Shown here one piece after another: positions 63,516 through 64,000 of a DNA stretch of 64,000 nt. The position numbers were made by a program, and so were the translations under genes. Below the pieces are notes generated by a model that had not been told where the DNA came from, made no database searches, and worked only from the letters and a program-made list of their open reading frames with translations. How positions within the stretch are numbered: the first letter of the stretch is position 1; each line of letters opens with the position of its first letter. Location of the stretch: the NCBI GenBank assembly GCA_035283185.1, contig DATEUJ010000075.1:33674-97673 (forward strand), given 5' to 3'. The DNA is from DASSFZ01 sp035283185. Lineage in GTDB: Bacteria; Chloroflexota; Anaerolineae; Fen-1058.

Positions 63516-63866
63516 ATGACCGCACCTTTACAATTCCTACACGAGTTTCGTCAACGCGTGCTGGGCATCTTCAACCGCCGCGCCGACGCGCTGTTCGAGC
63601 TGATGGACGCCTTGCTGCTCACCCTCGACCCCCGCTCGCCGGTGGAGTTGAGTACCAGCCCGGCGTTTCGTCGCCGGTTTAGCATGGTCTACGACGCCTT
63701 GCAGCACGGGCAAGTCGAGCCGGAACGGGCCCGCCAACTGTTGGCGCAGGCGGAACCGGCCGAGGCCTTAACCCTTGCCGGGTATGCGGTGTATGGCGTG
63801 GACACGACCGTTGATCCGCGCCCGGACGCCGAGACCTTGCCCGATCGGAGTAAGGTGTACGGCTCA
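63516..63866 (+). pseudogene. Truncated IS transposase (NF041680/IS701-like N-terminus)
   Basis: From the ATG at 63516 the translation reads LFELMDALLLTLDPRSPVEL, then SPAFRRRFSMVYDALQHGQV and later AVYGVDTTVDPRPDAETLPD with RSKVYG. This matches the N-terminal third of IS701-like transposases (DAVL, LS-P-frR, a first catalytic-type Asp in VD). After RSKVYG the match ends at about 63866 and the frame runs on through unrelated sequence. So the gene is cut and joined to other DNA. Confidence 0.75.
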
Positions 63867-63959
63867 TTGGGAATTGCCGTGACGCCCGCCAGATGTGGGG
63901 GCCTCAAGTGCGGTAGAATGGCCGGTATCCTCTTGGTCCGGCTGGAAAGGTCAAGGTCA

Positions 63960-64000
63960 TGTCTACCGCGCAGATCACGATCCCATTGGATATTCCGGAT
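63960..64000 (+). CDS. Start of a possible gene cut by the window edge
   Basis: ATG at 63960 begins MSTAQITIPLDIPD, with GGAAAGG 8 nt upstream and a TAGAAT box at 63915-63920. Fourteen codons are visible, too few to identify it. It could be a small UPF0175- or antitoxin-like protein judging by the style of its start; low certainty. Confidence 0.35.

Overview
The window is GC-rich bacterial DNA. It has nitrate-respiration genes, several NarL/LuxR-type response regulators, MalT-like STAND regulators, secreted subtilases and many short palindromic intergenic repeats. This mixture resembles environmental Chloroflexota (Anaerolineae-like); that assignment is inference from gene content, and no rRNA or marker gene here proves it. 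Almost every gene lies on the minus strand. The exceptions are a plus-strand block at about 31.8-38.3 kb and a transposase fragment at the right edge.

Layout, left to right. (1) 0-15 kb: a respiratory nitrate reductase locus. In minus-strand order it runs Crp-family regulator, radical SAM protein, metallo-beta-lactamase-fold protein, NarX-like kinase, NarL-like regulator, a receiver-like protein without its phospho-Asp, diheme cytochrome c, narG, three non-nar genes (SRPBCC, membrane protein, methyltransferase), narH and the start of narJ. (2) 15-31 kb: a two-component system (GAF kinase and NarL-type regulator, separated by an MFS-like protein and a surface/cytoskeletal-type lipoprotein). 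It is followed by flavodoxins, small membrane proteins, hydrolases and CPBP-type membrane proteases. The part at 15-21 kb is decaying: a gene remnant, a CPBP pseudogene, a truncated epimerase and an M1 aminopeptidase with an in-frame stop. (3) 31-38.7 kb: the plus-strand block (MalT-like regulator, small protein, DUF4386-like membrane protein, two oxidoreductases, truncated second MalT-like gene), bracketed by two degenerate tRNA-3'-end/terminator sequences in direct orientation. (4) 38.8-44.4 kb: a MoxR-DUF58-VWA-VWA operon plus a PDZ-less HtrA-type protease, with moxR and the DUF58 gene enclosed by a 196-bp inverted repeat. (5) 44.9-57.4 kb: very large secreted proteins (two subtilases, a beta-propeller protein, an M14 carboxypeptidase), two of them with post-COAP-1-like C-terminal domains. 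(6) 57.7-63.2 kb: an ECF sigma factor, an anti-sigma-like protein, a TPR-CHAT caspase-like protease and a secreted subtilase in one tight operon. (7) 63.4-64 kb: the left end of an IS element with a truncated transposase.

How the genes may work together: NarG/NarH with the diheme cytochrome form the nitrate-respiration core, probably controlled by the NarX/NarL pair and the Crp-type protein. The sigma-CHAT-subtilase operon reads as a regulated proteolytic switch beside a set of secreted peptidases; that link is inferred from proximity.

The most striking theme is repeat insertion exactly at gene junctions. The insertions duplicated ribosome binding sites or start codons: a 102-bp MITE at narG with a 6-bp target duplication that is also the next gene's Shine-Dalgarno sequence, a duplicated start region at the metallo-hydrolase, and a relic VWA start codon beside the 196-bp repeat. 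A 102-bp element present twice without gaps has compensating changes in its hairpin stem and may be a structured regulatory element.
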